Assembly (NCBI RefSeq): GCF_002742385.2
Contig: NZ_MJBI02000001.1
Span: 186,001-250,000 of the forward strand
Length of the DNA stretch: 64,000 nt
Direction: 5' to 3'
Source: Macrococcoides goetzii
Lineage (GTDB): Bacteria; Bacillota; Bacilli; Staphylococcales; Staphylococcaceae
The position numbers and the translations under genes are program-made. The notes under the pieces were generated by a model. It saw nothing but the letters and a program-made list of their open reading frames with translations, was not told the origin of the DNA and did no database searches. Shown here in pieces: positions 38,499 to 48,578 of this stretch (the stretch's first letter is position 1; the number at the start of each line of letters is the position of its first letter).

Positions 38499-40235
38499 AT
38501 GTTAGATGTTTTATTTAAGTTAGGATGGTTTTTCAAGCAGGAAAAAAAGAGATATGTTTTTGCGGTAATCTTACTCCTTTGTGCGAATGTTACAGAGATC
38601 ATTCCGCCTTGGCTAATTGGAAAAACGATTGATTACGTCAACTTAAAAACGTTAACACAAGATACTTTTAAATGGATATTAGTCGTATTTACTGTGACGC
38701 TTGTGTTGAGTTATTTCATCAATTACTTATGGCGATATCTTTTGTTTAATGGTTCACAATTGCTGGAAAGTATTATGCGCAAGAAAATTATGGCAAAGTT
38801 TTTAACGATGAGTCCGAGTTTTTACGAAAAGAATAGAACTGGTGACCTTATGGCAAAGGCTACAAATGATTTGAGTGCCATTCGTCAAACAGTCGGTTTT
38901 GGTATTTTGACATTAATCGATAGTACAACATATATGGTAACGATTATTGCGATGATGGCTTTTGCGATTTCATGGAAATTGACGTTAGCAGCGCTTATTC
39001 CTTTACCATTTTTAGCATACATTGAACAGCGTCTCGGTAAAATGATTCATGAACGTTACACTGTGAGTCAGGATGCATTCGGTGACATGAATGACAGTGT
39101 GTTGGAGTCGATAGAAGGGGTCAGGGTAACACGTGCTTTTGCACAGGAAGATCATTTAGATATTCATTTTAAACATATGACGACTGATGTGGTTAACAAA
39201 TTCATTCATGTAGAAAAATTGGATGCTCTATTCAAACCGATTACGATAATTGTTACATCATTAAGTTTTATGATAGGTCTTGGTTATGGGAGTTACCTTG
39301 TTAATCAAGGTGAGATTACAGTAGGTGATTTAATCGCATTTATTGTTTATTTAAATATGCTTGTGTGGCCGATGTTTGCAATTGGATTATTATTTAATAT
39401 TATGCAACGTGGTAATGCATCATTAGACCGTGTAATGGATACATTAAATACTCAAGATGTCATGGAAGATCCGATCGACGCTTCAATTCCAAAGGATCAT
39501 CACGTCTCCTTTGATGCTGTAACTTTCCAGTACCCATCTAGTGAAGAAGAGAATTTAAAGGATATCGATATAGAGATTAAGCTAGGCGAAACATTAGGTA
39601 TTGTCGGTCCAACGGGAAGTGGTAAGACGACTTTAATCAAGCAGATTTTAAAAGAATATCCGATGGGAGCAGGGAACATTTCTATTGGTAATTTAAGCGT
39701 GAAAGATTTATCCAAGTATGAAGTTCGTAATAAGATAGGCTATGTTTCTCAGGAAAATATATTATTCTCGAGAACAGTAAAAGAAAATATTAAGTTTGGT
39801 AAGGAGGATGCGACTGACGCAGAAATTGCAGAAGCAATTCGTCTTGCAAACTTTACAAAAGATGTTGAAAGATTGCCTCAAGGGTTAGAAACGCTCGTTG
39901 GAGAAAAAGGAATCGCAATTTCAGGTGGACAAAAACAACGTATTTCTATTGCCCGTGCGATGATAAAAAATCCAGATATATTAATATTAGATGATTCATT
40001 AAGTGCTGTAGATGCAAAAACGGAGACAGCGATCATAGCAAATATTCAGGCTTCAAGAAGCGGAAAGACGACGATTATATCAACGCATCGACTTTCAGCT
40101 GTACAGCACGCAGATTTAATTGTGGTATTAGATCGCGGAAAAATTATTGAGCGTGGTACTCATGAAGCACTGATTACGAATAATGGCTGGTACAAGTCGC
40201 AATTCGATCGTCAACAGTTAGGAGGTGTCTCTTAA
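38499..40235 (+). CDS. bmrC: Heterodimeric ABC multidrug exporter subunit, BmrC (YheI)-like
   Basis: The 578-residue half-transporter has six membrane helices followed by a nucleotide-binding domain with Walker A GPTGSGKT (about 369-376), signature SGGQKQR and Walker B ILILDDSLSAVDAKTE. Asp replaces the catalytic Glu after Walker B, the degenerate site typical of BmrC. MLDVLFKLGWFF, MSPSFYEKNRTGDLMA and GFGILTLIDST strongly recall B. subtilis BmrC. The start follows AAGGAGTG. The next gene begins immediately after its stop, as expected for an obligate heterodimer partner. Confidence 0.88.
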   Translation: MLDVLFKLGWFFKQEKKRYVFAVILLLCANVTEIIPPWLIGKTIDYVNLKTLTQDTFKWILVVFTVTLVLSYFINYLWRYLLFNGSQLLESIMRKKIMAKFLTMSPSFYEKNRTGDLMAKATNDLSAIRQTVGFGILTLIDSTTYMVTIIAMMAFAISWKLTLAALIPLPFLAYIEQRLGKMIHERYTVSQDAFGDMNDSVLESIEGVRVTRAFAQEDHLDIHFKHMTTDVVNKFIHVEKLDALFKPITIIVTSLSFMIGLGYGSYLVNQGEITVGDLIAFIVYLNMLVWPMFAIGLLFNIMQRGNASLDRVMDTLNTQDVMEDPIDASIPKDHHVSFDAVTFQYPSSEEENLKDIDIEIKLGETLGIVGPTGSGKTTLIKQILKEYPMGAGNISIGNLSVKDLSKYEVRNKIGYVSQENILFSRTVKENIKFGKEDATDAEIAEAIRLANFTKDVERLPQGLETLVGEKGIAISGGQKQRISIARAMIKNPDILILDDSLSAVDAKTETAIIANIQASRSGKTTIISTHRLSAVQHADLIVVLDRGKIIERGTHEALITNNGWYKSQFDRQQLGGVS

Positions 40236-41975
40236 ATGTCGACTACTAAACGTTTATATTTAGAGGCCAAGAAAGAGAAAACTTTATTTATCATTGGTTT
40301 TATCATATTATTCTTTGCTGTCATTATGGAGCTTATTGGTCCTGTCATCGGGATGTATATTATCGATCACCATATCAAGACGGCAACAGAAGGTATTATT
40401 AATATGCAGCCGATATTTTTATTGTTAGCAGTATATTTCATCATTGCAATTATCTATGCGATATTAAGTTATTATCAGACAATCTATTTCCAGACAGCGG
40501 GTTCAAATGTTATCAAACACTTAAGAACAAACTTATTCAGTCATATACAGAAACTTCCGATTAAGTTTTTTGATAATTTACCAGCTGGAAAAGTTGTAGC
40601 ACGTATCACCAATGACACACAGACAATATTAGAGTTGTTCACAGTGATGCTTCCAACATATATTGCTGGTATTACAAATATCGTCGGAATTATTGCAGTA
40701 ATATTTTACTTTAATGTTAAAGTTGGATTACTGGCACTTATTGTAGTGCCACTATTATTTGGCTGGTTATTAATATACCGAAAAATCAGTGATAAATATA
40801 ATAATATTGTTCGAGAACGTAATAGTGATATGAATGCCATGTTAAATGAATCGATAAATGGTATGACGATTATTCAAGCATTTAATCAGGAAGAAAAGAT
40901 TCAACAGGAATTTAATCAGTTAAATGAAGAGTATCTAAAGAATTACAGCAAGATTATTCAACTTGATTCTTTTACGAGTCATAACCTTATGGGTACGATT
41001 CGTTCATTCGTATTTTTAGTGATGATCTACATCTTCGGACAAACATTCTTAAGTGATGAAGCAACGCTTACTGCTGGTATGATGTATATATTGGTTGATT
41101 ATTTAACACGTCTATTTAATCCAATGTTCAATATGGTTAATCAACTCAGTGTTTTAGAGCAGGCACGTGTTTCAAGTAATCGTGTTTTTGAAATGATGGA
41201 TGAAACAACAGAAGTTCAGGAAGATAAAATAATGACGGGTTGTGCTGGTCATGTGAAATTTGAGGATGTATCATTTGGATATAAACCTGACGAACTTGTA
41301 TTAAGAAATATTAATATCGATGCTTTACCTGGTGAGACGATTGGTCTCGTTGGTCATACCGGTTCTGGTAAAAGTTCAATTATGAATCTTCTTTTCAGAT
41401 TTTATGATCCGACAACTGGTCGCATTACAATTGATGGTATTGATACTACGACTGTTACTAAACAATCAATGCGTCAATTTATGGGTATTGTATTGCAGGA
41501 TCCGTATCTTTATTCTGGAACGATTCTTTCAAACATCACTTTAAATGATCCTAAAATTACTCGAGAGATGGCGATTGATGCACTGGAGCGCGTGGGTGGA
41601 TACAGAGTGTTACAGTCACTAGAAAATGGAATCGACACTGAAGTAGTAGAACGTGGCTCAACGCTTTCGAGTGGTCAACGCCAGTTAATATCATTTGCAA
41701 GGGCGCTGGCGTTCAATCCTAAAATATTAATATTAGATGAGGCGACAGCGAGTATTGATTCAGAAACAGAATCTGTCATACAGCAAGCGATGGACGTCTT
41801 AAAAGAAGGTCGAACGACATTTATTATTGCACACCGATTATCTACCATTAAACATGCAGATGAAATTATTGTTCTGGATAAAGGGGAAATCATCGAACGC
41901 GGCACACATGATATATTAGTCGAAAAAGGCGACACATATGCTAAAATGTATGCATTGCAATCAGGTGTGAAATAA
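40236..41975 (+). CDS. bmrD: Heterodimeric ABC multidrug exporter subunit, BmrD (YheH)-like
   Basis: This 579-residue half-transporter has six membrane spans and a nucleotide-binding domain with Walker A GHTGSGKS (about 370-377). Its signature is variant, LSSGQRQL instead of LSGGQ, and its Walker B ILILDEATASIDSETE is intact with the catalytic Glu. This complements the Asp in the partner, so one ATP site is canonical and the other degenerate, the BmrCD asymmetry. It starts directly after bmrC, with GGAGGTGTC inside the bmrC end. A GNAT gene follows 13 bases later. Confidence 0.88.
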   Translation: MSTTKRLYLEAKKEKTLFIIGFIILFFAVIMELIGPVIGMYIIDHHIKTATEGIINMQPIFLLLAVYFIIAIIYAILSYYQTIYFQTAGSNVIKHLRTNLFSHIQKLPIKFFDNLPAGKVVARITNDTQTILELFTVMLPTYIAGITNIVGIIAVIFYFNVKVGLLALIVVPLLFGWLLIYRKISDKYNNIVRERNSDMNAMLNESINGMTIIQAFNQEEKIQQEFNQLNEEYLKNYSKIIQLDSFTSHNLMGTIRSFVFLVMIYIFGQTFLSDEATLTAGMMYILVDYLTRLFNPMFNMVNQLSVLEQARVSSNRVFEMMDETTEVQEDKIMTGCAGHVKFEDVSFGYKPDELVLRNINIDALPGETIGLVGHTGSGKSSIMNLLFRFYDPTTGRITIDGIDTTTVTKQSMRQFMGIVLQDPYLYSGTILSNITLNDPKITREMAIDALERVGGYRVLQSLENGIDTEVVERGSTLSSGQRQLISFARALAFNPKILILDEATASIDSETESVIQQAMDVLKEGRTTFIIAHRLSTIKHADEIIVLDKGEIIERGTHDILVEKGDTYAKMYALQSGVK

Positions 41976-41988
41976 TCGAGGTGTAAAT

Positions 41989-42468
41989 ATGTATAACATT
42001 ATTCCGATGCATCGAACTGCTGCAGAAGAAATAAGCAGATGGGATTTTGGCAAAGGATATGAATTTTATAACATAGAAGAAGATCCATATGTCATAGAAA
42101 CATTTTTGAATGGTCATTATTATATTGTCTATAAAAATGATGAAATATTTGGTTTTTTCTGTGATGGTGAAAGCGCTCGAATCAATGAAACATATCCTGA
42201 AGATGATGATATCTTAGATGTTGGTTTCGCATTAAATCCGAAATGGATCGGTAAAAAAATGGGTGAACAGCTATTAAACATTATGTTCCAGTATTATCAT
42301 GGACTTTATGACGTTCATATATTTCGGTTAACGGTAGCTTCATTCAATATAAGAGGTATTAAACTATATGAAAGAATGGGATTTTACGAAGTAAATACAT
42401 TTTACGAAACGATTGATAATGAAGCTATTAAATTTATTGTAATGTGCTATAATCAATCCCAGGACTGA
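41989..42468 (+). CDS. GNAT-family N-acetyltransferase
   Basis: The 159-residue product fits an acetyl-CoA-dependent GNAT fold. DVGFALNPKWIGKKMGEQLLNIM (about 78-100) carries the acetyl-CoA pyrophosphate-binding motif (a variant of Q/RxxGxG/A), and FRLTVASFNIRGIKLYERMGFYEV is the typical C-terminal beta-alpha unit. The acceptor is unknown: an antibiotic, a protein N-terminus and a small molecule are all possible. It lies 13 bases after bmrD, with its own GAGGTG site and no terminator between, so it should be in the attenuator-controlled operon. Confidence 0.85.
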   Translation: MYNIIPMHRTAAEEISRWDFGKGYEFYNIEEDPYVIETFLNGHYYIVYKNDEIFGFFCDGESARINETYPEDDDILDVGFALNPKWIGKKMGEQLLNIMFQYYHGLYDVHIFRLTVASFNIRGIKLYERMGFYEVNTFYETIDNEAIKFIVMCYNQSQD

Positions 42469-42519
42469 TGAAACTATTTCTTTTTAACGGTAAGATTGTA
42501 TCAGAAAGAAGGGGATACA

Positions 42520-42936
42520 ATGTTTAAGTTATTTAGAAGACTTATTAAGCTAAGTCTACTTGTAGTTATAGGTGTTATGATATATTTTATCTTTGTCACT
42601 AATCCTTTTAATGGTGAGGAAAATCAAACAGTAAATGAAACAGTTCAAAATGCATCAACTTATACATTAGAAGATAATGTGCTGTTTAGAAACATCCCAT
42701 TATCTCAGGTGAAGAATGCATTTAATTTTATGGATAAGCAGGAATTTATGGATGTGTCCGGATTAACTCGAATGGGTTATAATGATGAATACTTGATTGG
42801 TCAGCGTGGCAGTGACTTTATCATGTATCGATTTGGTGAAAATAAAGTATCTGTATTTCAATCAGAAAATGATTTATATCATGCTCTAAGTGAACGTCAG
42901 CAATCAGTTGATATGAAAGATAAAAGTTTTTATTAA
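42520..42936 (+). CDS. Membrane-anchored protein of unknown function
   Basis: The 138-residue product has one N-terminal membrane helix (residues about 9-28, LSLLVVIGVMIYFIFVT) preceded by basic residues, then an extracellular acidic or polar domain of about 105 residues containing RNIPLSQVKNAFNFMDKQEF and LTRMGYNDEYLIGQRGSDFIMYRFG. It resembles a staphylococcal DUF4930-type protein from memory, which is tentative. I start at ATG 42520 after AAGGGG. A terminator follows. Confidence 0.7.
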   Translation: MFKLFRRLIKLSLLVVIGVMIYFIFVTNPFNGEENQTVNETVQNASTYTLEDNVLFRNIPLSQVKNAFNFMDKQEFMDVSGLTRMGYNDEYLIGQRGSDFIMYRFGENKVSVFQSENDLYHALSERQQSVDMKDKSFY

Positions 42937-42949
42937 AGTTTAGCAATTA

Positions 42950-42995
42950 TAAAAGGTTTGGAGATAATATTTATTTCCAGACCTTTATTTTGTTT
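42950..42995 (+). terminator. Terminator after the membrane-anchored protein
   Basis: AAAGGTTTGGA pairs with TCCAGACCTTT (one G-U pair), followed by ATTTTGTTTTTT. Confidence 0.8.
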
Positions 42996-43070
42996 TTTAA
43001 ATATTTTTGTTTATAATAAATACGGTATAACTAGTAACATCAATTATTTCTACTGGATGGAGATGTTTTT

Positions 43071-44216
43071 TTGTTTTATTTTAATAAACCGATCCGCATA
43101 TTATTTTTAGCTATTGTTTGTCTCATATTATCATCATGTAATCAACAATATAATTTTAAGTCACAGCACAGTACTCCGCCTATAAAACCGCTTAATCAAG
43201 TTTCGCTCTTGCCGTATATAATGAGTAAGATGACATTAGAACAAAAGATTGCCCAGCAATTTATTTTAGGGTTTCACGGCACAACATATAATAATGTATT
43301 GGAAGAATACAATCAGCTGAATATTGGTGGTGTGATTTTATTTGCCCGAAATATTCAGACAGCTGAACAAACGAGACTGCTTAATCAAACAATTTACGAG
43401 CATAATAAAGGGATTCCAATGTTTATAGCGGTGGATCAGGAGGGTGGACGTGTGAATCGTTTCCCCGCAGGCATGCAGAATATTGAACCAGCATTTCAAA
43501 TTCGTAGCAGTGGTGATCCGCGCGTTGCCTATGACAAAGGTGAATACATTGGAAGACAATTAAATGTATTAGGATTCAATGTAGACTTTGCACCTTCTTT
43601 AGATATTTGGAGTAATCCTGCTAATAAAGTAATCGGTGATCGTAGTTTTGGTACGACTTATCAGGACGTCATAAAGTATGGCATACCTTTTAATAGAGGC
43701 ATTAATGATCAGAATGTCATTACAAGCGCGAAACACTTTCCGGGACATGGCGATACTTTTACTGATAGTCATGAATCTTTACCGGTAAGTCATCTGACAG
43801 AGAAACGTTTATTTGATAGTGAGTTACAACCATTTAAATCAGCGATTAAGGATGATATCGATATGATTATGGTCAGCCACATATTATTCCCGTCAATTGA
43901 TGCAAACACCCCAAGTTCAATGAGTAAAGCTATGGTTACAGACATACTCAAGCAAAAATTAGGTTATAAAGGTGTCATAGTTACCGACGATCTGGCTATG
44001 GGTGCTGTTGTTAAAAATTACTCTCGAGAGCAGGCACTAATGAATGCAATAAATGCCGGGGAAACATGTTTATTGATTGGTTCAGATATTGGTGATATTC
44101 GTTATCAGATAGAATTCATTAAATCACAAGTCAAATCCGGTAAGATAGATGAGAAAATTATTGATGAAAATGTTCAAAAAATACTCAAGTTAAAGCAAAA
44201 ATATGGTATCGTATAA
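43071..44216 (+). CDS. Glycoside hydrolase family 3 beta-N-acetylhexosaminidase lipoprotein (NagZ-like)
   Basis: The enzyme should remove N-acetylglucosamine from muropeptides or other glycans. The 381-residue product has a lipoprotein signal with lipobox ILSSC (Cys about 23), so it is probably anchored outside the membrane like Bacillus NagZ. Family 3 motifs are FILGFHG, IGGVILFARNI, AVDQEGGRVNRF, AKHFPGHGDTFTDSHESLP (the NagZ His loop) and VIVTDDLAMGAV (catalytic Asp). The start is TTG 43071, eight bases after GGAG. The two-domain Bacillus enzyme is longer; only the catalytic domain is present here. Confidence 0.88.
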   Translation: MFYFNKPIRILFLAIVCLILSSCNQQYNFKSQHSTPPIKPLNQVSLLPYIMSKMTLEQKIAQQFILGFHGTTYNNVLEEYNQLNIGGVILFARNIQTAEQTRLLNQTIYEHNKGIPMFIAVDQEGGRVNRFPAGMQNIEPAFQIRSSGDPRVAYDKGEYIGRQLNVLGFNVDFAPSLDIWSNPANKVIGDRSFGTTYQDVIKYGIPFNRGINDQNVITSAKHFPGHGDTFTDSHESLPVSHLTEKRLFDSELQPFKSAIKDDIDMIMVSHILFPSIDANTPSSMSKAMVTDILKQKLGYKGVIVTDDLAMGAVVKNYSREQALMNAINAGETCLLIGSDIGDIRYQIEFIKSQVKSGKIDEKIIDENVQKILKLKQKYGIV

Positions 44217-44248
44217 TATATTAAAGTCATTTTAATGAGGTGTTGAGT

Positions 44249-45109
44249 TTGCCCAATTTTTATAAGAGAAATAAATTAGTTTTCTTTCTTTTTGGACTCA
44301 TCATATTTATGGTCCTAGTTGGATTTTCGCTAAGAGAAAGAGAAACGACGACAGTTGAATCATTTGTAGGAGATACGACTGCCATCGGTCAAAGAATCGT
44401 GTCATATCCTGCACTGTTTGTAACAGGTAATTTCGGTAATCTCATTAATATGTGGGATGCAAATGAAGAAAATAAGAAGTTGAAAGAAAAGATAAAAGGT
44501 TTCGCGCAAGTAGAAGCTGATAATTATCGTTTAGAGAAAGAAAATCAGGAACTAAGACAAGCTTTAAAAACGGATAGTATTTCAGAGTATGATCCGGTGA
44601 TTTCTACGATAATCGCTAGAAATCAAGATCAATGGATGAATACTTTTATCGTAAATAAAGGTGAATCATCTGGTATTCGTGAAAATATGGCTGTGCTTAC
44701 AACTGAAGGCTTAGTAGGTCGTATCAAGAAAGTTAACAGTTATTCTTCACAAGTAGAATTAATCACGTCTAGTATAAAATCTAGTAAGATTAGTGTTACT
44801 TTACAGCAAGAAGGTCAAGATATATTTGGAATGATTGATCATTTTGATGAAAGTAAAAATTTACTTGTATTATCTGATATTAATAATAATGTGAAAGTAA
44901 AACTAGGAACAAAAATAGTTACTAGTGGTCTTGGTGGTCAATTCCCGAAAGGTATCTTAATTGGAGAGGTAAAGAAAGTTGAAAATGATGAATTTGGATT
45001 GAGTCAAATTGCATATGTGGAGACGCAGGCTGATATTAATGAACTCACACAAGTATATGTTGCTAAAAAAAGTCCTAAAGTGATTTCATTAGAAGGAAGT
45101 GGCGAATAA
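44249..45109 (+). CDS. mreC: Rod shape-determining protein MreC
   Basis: MreC links the cytoplasmic shape machinery to cell-wall enzymes; in coccoid relatives its role is milder. The 286-residue product has one N-terminal membrane span (about 10-29), a coiled coil (NEENKKLKEKIKGFAQVEADNYRLEKENQELRQAL) and the beta-barrel domain with VNKGESSGIRENMAV and TSGLGGQFPKGILIGEV. TTG 44249 aligns with the staphylococcal start and is eight bases after GAGG; the GTG at 44240 overlaps that site. It overlaps mreD by one base. Confidence 0.92.
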   Translation: MPNFYKRNKLVFFLFGLIIFMVLVGFSLRERETTTVESFVGDTTAIGQRIVSYPALFVTGNFGNLINMWDANEENKKLKEKIKGFAQVEADNYRLEKENQELRQALKTDSISEYDPVISTIIARNQDQWMNTFIVNKGESSGIRENMAVLTTEGLVGRIKKVNSYSSQVELITSSIKSSKISVTLQQEGQDIFGMIDHFDESKNLLVLSDINNNVKVKLGTKIVTSGLGGQFPKGILIGEVKKVENDEFGLSQIAYVETQADINELTQVYVAKKSPKVISLEGSGE

Positions 45110-45612
45110 TGCAGCTTGTAATTATGCCGCTTATTGCGCTTATATTGTTTTATATTGATTCATTAATCAATTCAATCTGGCCAATCTCTATATTGAATGT
45201 TGATTATTTTTTTAAATCGCATCTATTATTTATGTATCTACTTATAATTACTGTTTACAAAAATCCGAAAGTAGCATTGATACTAGGTGTGTTATTTGGT
45301 ATTATTTCAGATATTTATTTTGGCACAATCTATGGAATATATTTATTCGGTTTTATTATTGCGATACTTCTGATGGATCAATTATTTAAAGTCTTTTATA
45401 AAGATTTAAAAATGATGATTGTGTTGTTTTTAGGATTTATCTTTCTGTTTGAAAACTTTTATTATATTGTTTTTGCAATTCTTGGAATAGCACATATCAA
45501 TTATTTTGTATTTTTGTGGACACATGTTTTACCGTCCTTACTAATCAACTTCATTTTAATATTAGTCGTCTTTCCATTTATCCTAAAATTACTTGATAAG
45601 TATATGAAATAA
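45109..45612 (+). CDS. mreD: Rod shape-determining protein MreD
   Basis: The 167-residue, very hydrophobic protein has about five membrane spans and the MreD pattern LILGVLFGIISDIYFGTIYGIYLFGFII. It partners MreC, with which it overlaps by one base. Neither mreB nor minCD is adjacent, as in staphylococci, where mreCD stand alone before rplU. Confidence 0.92.
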   Translation: MQLVIMPLIALILFYIDSLINSIWPISILNVDYFFKSHLLFMYLLIITVYKNPKVALILGVLFGIISDIYFGTIYGIYLFGFIIAILLMDQLFKVFYKDLKMMIVLFLGFIFLFENFYYIVFAILGIAHINYFVFLWTHVLPSLLINFILILVVFPFILKLLDKYMK

Positions 45613-45615
45613 TGA

Positions 45616-45644
45616 TTGACGATGAATGATTAAAATGATAATAT
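45616..45644 (+). promoter_or_regulatory. Promoter of rplU-prp-rpmA
   Basis: TTGACG (45616-45621), a 17-base spacer and TAATAT (45639-45644) lie directly after mreD. Confidence 0.6.
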
Positions 45645-45649
45645 ATTGA

Positions 45650-45735
45650 AGTTGAGTAGTTTCAAAAGCTACATACAACCGCACAACTTTAGGTTTCAAG
45701 TGAGCAATCCACCTGAAGATGGCGTGACTTAAATA
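45650..45735 (+). ncRNA. L21 ribosomal-protein leader
   Basis: A structured leader of about 85 bases precedes rplU. It contains repeated short helices (AAGTTGAGTAG...; GGTTTCAAGTGAGCAATCCACCTGAAGATGG), with the GGTTTCA and TGAAGAT halves able to pair. Position and content match the L21 leader family of Firmicutes, thought to bind L21 for autoregulation. I have not folded it computationally. Confidence 0.6.
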
Positions 45736-45752
45736 AAATAGGAGGTGCAAGT

Positions 45753-46061
45753 ATGTTTGCAATTATTGAAACTGGTGGAAAACAATTAAAAGTTGAACAA
45801 GGTCAAGAAATCTGGGTTGAGAAATTAGACGCAGAAGCTGGTTCAACATTCACGTTTGATCAAGTATTAATGGTTGGTGGAGATTCAGTTAAAGTAGGTT
45901 CACCTGTAGTTGAAGGTGCTACTGTTACAGCGAAAGTTGAAAAACACGGACGCGGTAAAAAAATCACTGTATTCAAATACAAACCAAAGAAAAACTACAA
46001 ACGTAAACAAGGTCATCGTCAACCTTACACTAAATTAGTTATTGAAGCGATTAACGCGTAA
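45753..46061 (+). CDS. rplU: 50S ribosomal protein L21
   Basis: The 102-residue product starts [25 protein letters not shown] and ends with the conserved [26 protein letters not shown]. It is a 23S rRNA-binding protein of full length. It follows AGGAGG at 45742 and shares one base with the prp gene, forming the standard rplU-prp-rpmA operon. Confidence 0.97.
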   Translation: MFAIIETGGKQLKVEQGQEIWVEKLDAEAGSTFTFDQVLMVGGDSVKVGSPVVEGATVTAKVEKHGRGKKITVFKYKPKKNYKRKQGHRQPYTKLVIEAINA

Positions 46062-46381
46062 TGATTAATGTTACTATCTTAGTAAATGATGAAGGTCAAG
46101 TGACTGAGTTTACTATGGAAGGACATGCAGATAGTGCACCACACGGACAAGATCTTGTTTGTGCAGGCGCTTCAGCTATCGTCTTTGGTAGTATGAATGC
46201 AGTGATTGGTTTGACAGATGAACGACCGGACATTGATTATGCGGATGATGGTGGTTACTTTACTGCAAGGGTCGTTGACCTTAACAATAAAGAAGCACAA
46301 CTGATTATTCAATCAATGCTCGTGTCATTACAGACGATTGAAGCTGAATACGGACAATATATTAAACTAAACTATAAGTGA
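46061..46381 (+). CDS. prp: Ribosomal-processing cysteine protease Prp (YsxB)
   Basis: Prp removes the N-terminal extension of ribosomal protein L27. The 106-residue product has the catalytic histidine in MEGHADSAPHGQDLVCAGASAI, with the catalytic cysteine in LVCAGASA (about 34). It overlaps rplU by one base and precedes rpmA by 10 bases. The target sequence is present in the downstream L27. Confidence 0.93.
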   Translation: MINVTILVNDEGQVTEFTMEGHADSAPHGQDLVCAGASAIVFGSMNAVIGLTDERPDIDYADDGGYFTARVVDLNNKEAQLIIQSMLVSLQTIEAEYGQYIKLNYK

Positions 46382-46388
46382 GGTGTAA

Positions 46389-46676
<288 letters not shown>

Positions 46677-46687
46677 TTAGATGATAA

Positions 46688-46722
46688 GGGACTGAGACAT
46701 AACCATGTCTCAGTTCTTTTTT
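46688..46722 (+). terminator. Terminator of rplU-prp-rpmA
   Basis: GGGACTGAGACAT pairs with ATGTCTCAGTTC (one G-U pair), followed by TTTTTT. Confidence 0.9.
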
Positions 46723-46783
46723 CATTTGTTTACCTCAGTCGTACAATTATTTAATCCATGATATAATATGAACAGGTGATTTA

Positions 46784-47266
46784 ATGCATAATGTTGAAAC
46801 TTATATGAAAACTAAACATGATTTAGCGAACCAATTGCAGTTGTTAGATGCTTATTTTACATTAGGTCAACAAGATAAAGCTGAGCGTTTATCCAAAAAC
46901 ATCATTGCAAAGTTTAGAGATGAACAACAATTTTTAAAATTAAATTGTCCCAAATCCATACAGTATTACGTTGATACTACATTAGATGAACGTTTATTTG
47001 AATGGTCATTTGAAATTGAGCTTCTAACCAGTGCAATTGGCAATTATGATGAAATATTAAAAGCGTTTATTCAAACATGTATTATGGATTACAAAAATAG
47101 AGTCGATACTAAATCATTGGTTACAATAAGTTTATTTGAAACAGATGATGAGATTGAATGTATTTTTGCATTAACAGGCAATATTAAAGACACGTCAGAT
47201 GTATTATCAAGTTGTACAATTGTGAATGACGAAATTATTGAATACAAATTAGAAATAAGAAAATAA
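46784..47266 (+). CDS. Spo0B-like protein (histidine phosphotransferase fold) upstream of obgE
   Basis: The 160-residue product begins with [29 protein letters not shown], which matches the Spo0B alpha-helical dimerisation and phosphorylation region, where HD...N is the phospho-accepting helix. The remaining ~100 residues are a degenerate ATPase-like domain without visible N, G1 or G2 boxes. In Bacillus, spo0B sits directly before obg, as here. The organism is expected not to sporulate, so the phosphorelay role is unlikely and the present role is unknown. obgE starts 11 bases after the stop. Confidence 0.75.
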   Translation: MHNVETYMKTKHDLANQLQLLDAYFTLGQQDKAERLSKNIIAKFRDEQQFLKLNCPKSIQYYVDTTLDERLFEWSFEIELLTSAIGNYDEILKAFIQTCIMDYKNRVDTKSLVTISLFETDDEIECIFALTGNIKDTSDVLSSCTIVNDEIIEYKLEIRK

Positions 47267-47277
47267 GAGGTGTTTAT

Positions 47278-48567
47278 ATGTTTATAGATCAGGTCAAGAT
47301 TAATTTAAAAGCAGGTGACGGTGGTAACGGTATCGTTGCATATCGTCGTGAAAAGTATGTACCATTAGGTGGTCCTGCTGGAGGAGATGGCGGTAAAGGC
47401 GCTTCTATTATATTCCAGGTAGATGAAGGGTTACGTACATTATTAGATTTCCGTTTCCAACGTATGTTCAAAGCTGAAAAAGGTGAGAACGGTCAGACAA
47501 GCAACATGCATGGAAGAGGAGCAAAAGATTTAATATTAAAAGTGCCACCTGGCACGATTGTTAAAAATGCTGAAACCGGAGAGATTATTGCAGATTTAGT
47601 GTTACATGAACAAAGTGCAGTAGTCGCTAAAGGTGGACGCGGTGGACGTGGTAATTCACGTTTCGCATCAGCAAGTAACCCTGCACCAGATTTCTGTGAA
47701 AATGGTGAACCTGGTGAAGAATTAGAAGTTTCTTTAGAACTTAAATTATTAGCCGACGTTGGTTTAGTTGGTTATCCAAGTGTTGGGAAATCTACCTTAC
47801 TTTCAATTGTTTCGAAAGCAAAGCCGAAAATCGGTGCTTATCATTTTACGACAATTAAACCGAATTTAGGTGTTGTACAAACAAAAGATAACCGTAGTTT
47901 TGTAATGGCTGATTTACCTGGTCTAATAGAAGGTGCTTCTGAAGGTGTTGGATTAGGGCATCAATTCTTAAAACACGTTGAACGTACACGCGTTATTATT
48001 CATATTATTGATATGGGACGTACTGATGGAAGAGATCCTTATGAAGACTATGTTACTATCAATAAAGAGTTAGAAAACTATAATAAGAAATTAGCGCGAC
48101 GCCCACAAATTGTCGTTGCAAACAAGATGGATATGCCAAATGCGGATGAATATTTAGCAGAATTCAAAGAAAAAATTGGTGATGAAGTTGAAATTATTGA
48201 ATTAAGCGCAGCAACTTACCAAAACATAGATACGTTATTATATCGAGCAGCAGACTTATTAGATGCAACGAAAGATGTTGATTATGATATTGATGAAGAA
48301 GATACTGCAGTTCACCGTGTAATGTATAAACATGAAAAATCTGCAGATCACTTTGAAATTACACGAGCAGATGATGGTGCTTATGTTGTGAGTGGTAACT
48401 CAATCGAACGTTTATTCAAGATGACAGACTTCACACGTGATGCATCTGTGCGTCGTTTCGCACGTCAAATGCGTACGATGGGTATCGATGATGCATTACG
48501 TGAACGTGGCTGTAAAAATGGAGACATCGTTCGAATTATGCGCGGTGAGTTTGAATTTGTAGAGTAG
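47278..48567 (+). CDS. obgE: GTPase Obg (CgtA)
   Basis: Obg is an essential GTPase in 50S maturation and stress signalling that binds (p)ppGpp. The 429-residue product has the glycine-rich Obg fold at 1-158 ([33 protein letters not shown]), a G domain with GYPSVGKST (about 165-173), [12 protein letters not shown] and NKMD, and the OCT domain at the C-terminus. It is preceded by the Spo0B-like gene and followed by an ACT-domain gene. Confidence 0.96.
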   Translation: MFIDQVKINLKAGDGGNGIVAYRREKYVPLGGPAGGDGGKGASIIFQVDEGLRTLLDFRFQRMFKAEKGENGQTSNMHGRGAKDLILKVPPGTIVKNAETGEIIADLVLHEQSAVVAKGGRGGRGNSRFASASNPAPDFCENGEPGEELEVSLELKLLADVGLVGYPSVGKSTLLSIVSKAKPKIGAYHFTTIKPNLGVVQTKDNRSFVMADLPGLIEGASEGVGLGHQFLKHVERTRVIIHIIDMGRTDGRDPYEDYVTINKELENYNKKLARRPQIVVANKMDMPNADEYLAEFKEKIGDEVEIIELSAATYQNIDTLLYRAADLLDATKDVDYDIDEEDTAVHRVMYKHEKSADHFEITRADDGAYVVSGNSIERLFKMTDFTRDASVRRFARQMRTMGIDDALRERGCKNGDIVRIMRGEFEFVE

Positions 48568-48578
48568 CAGGTGGAGAT

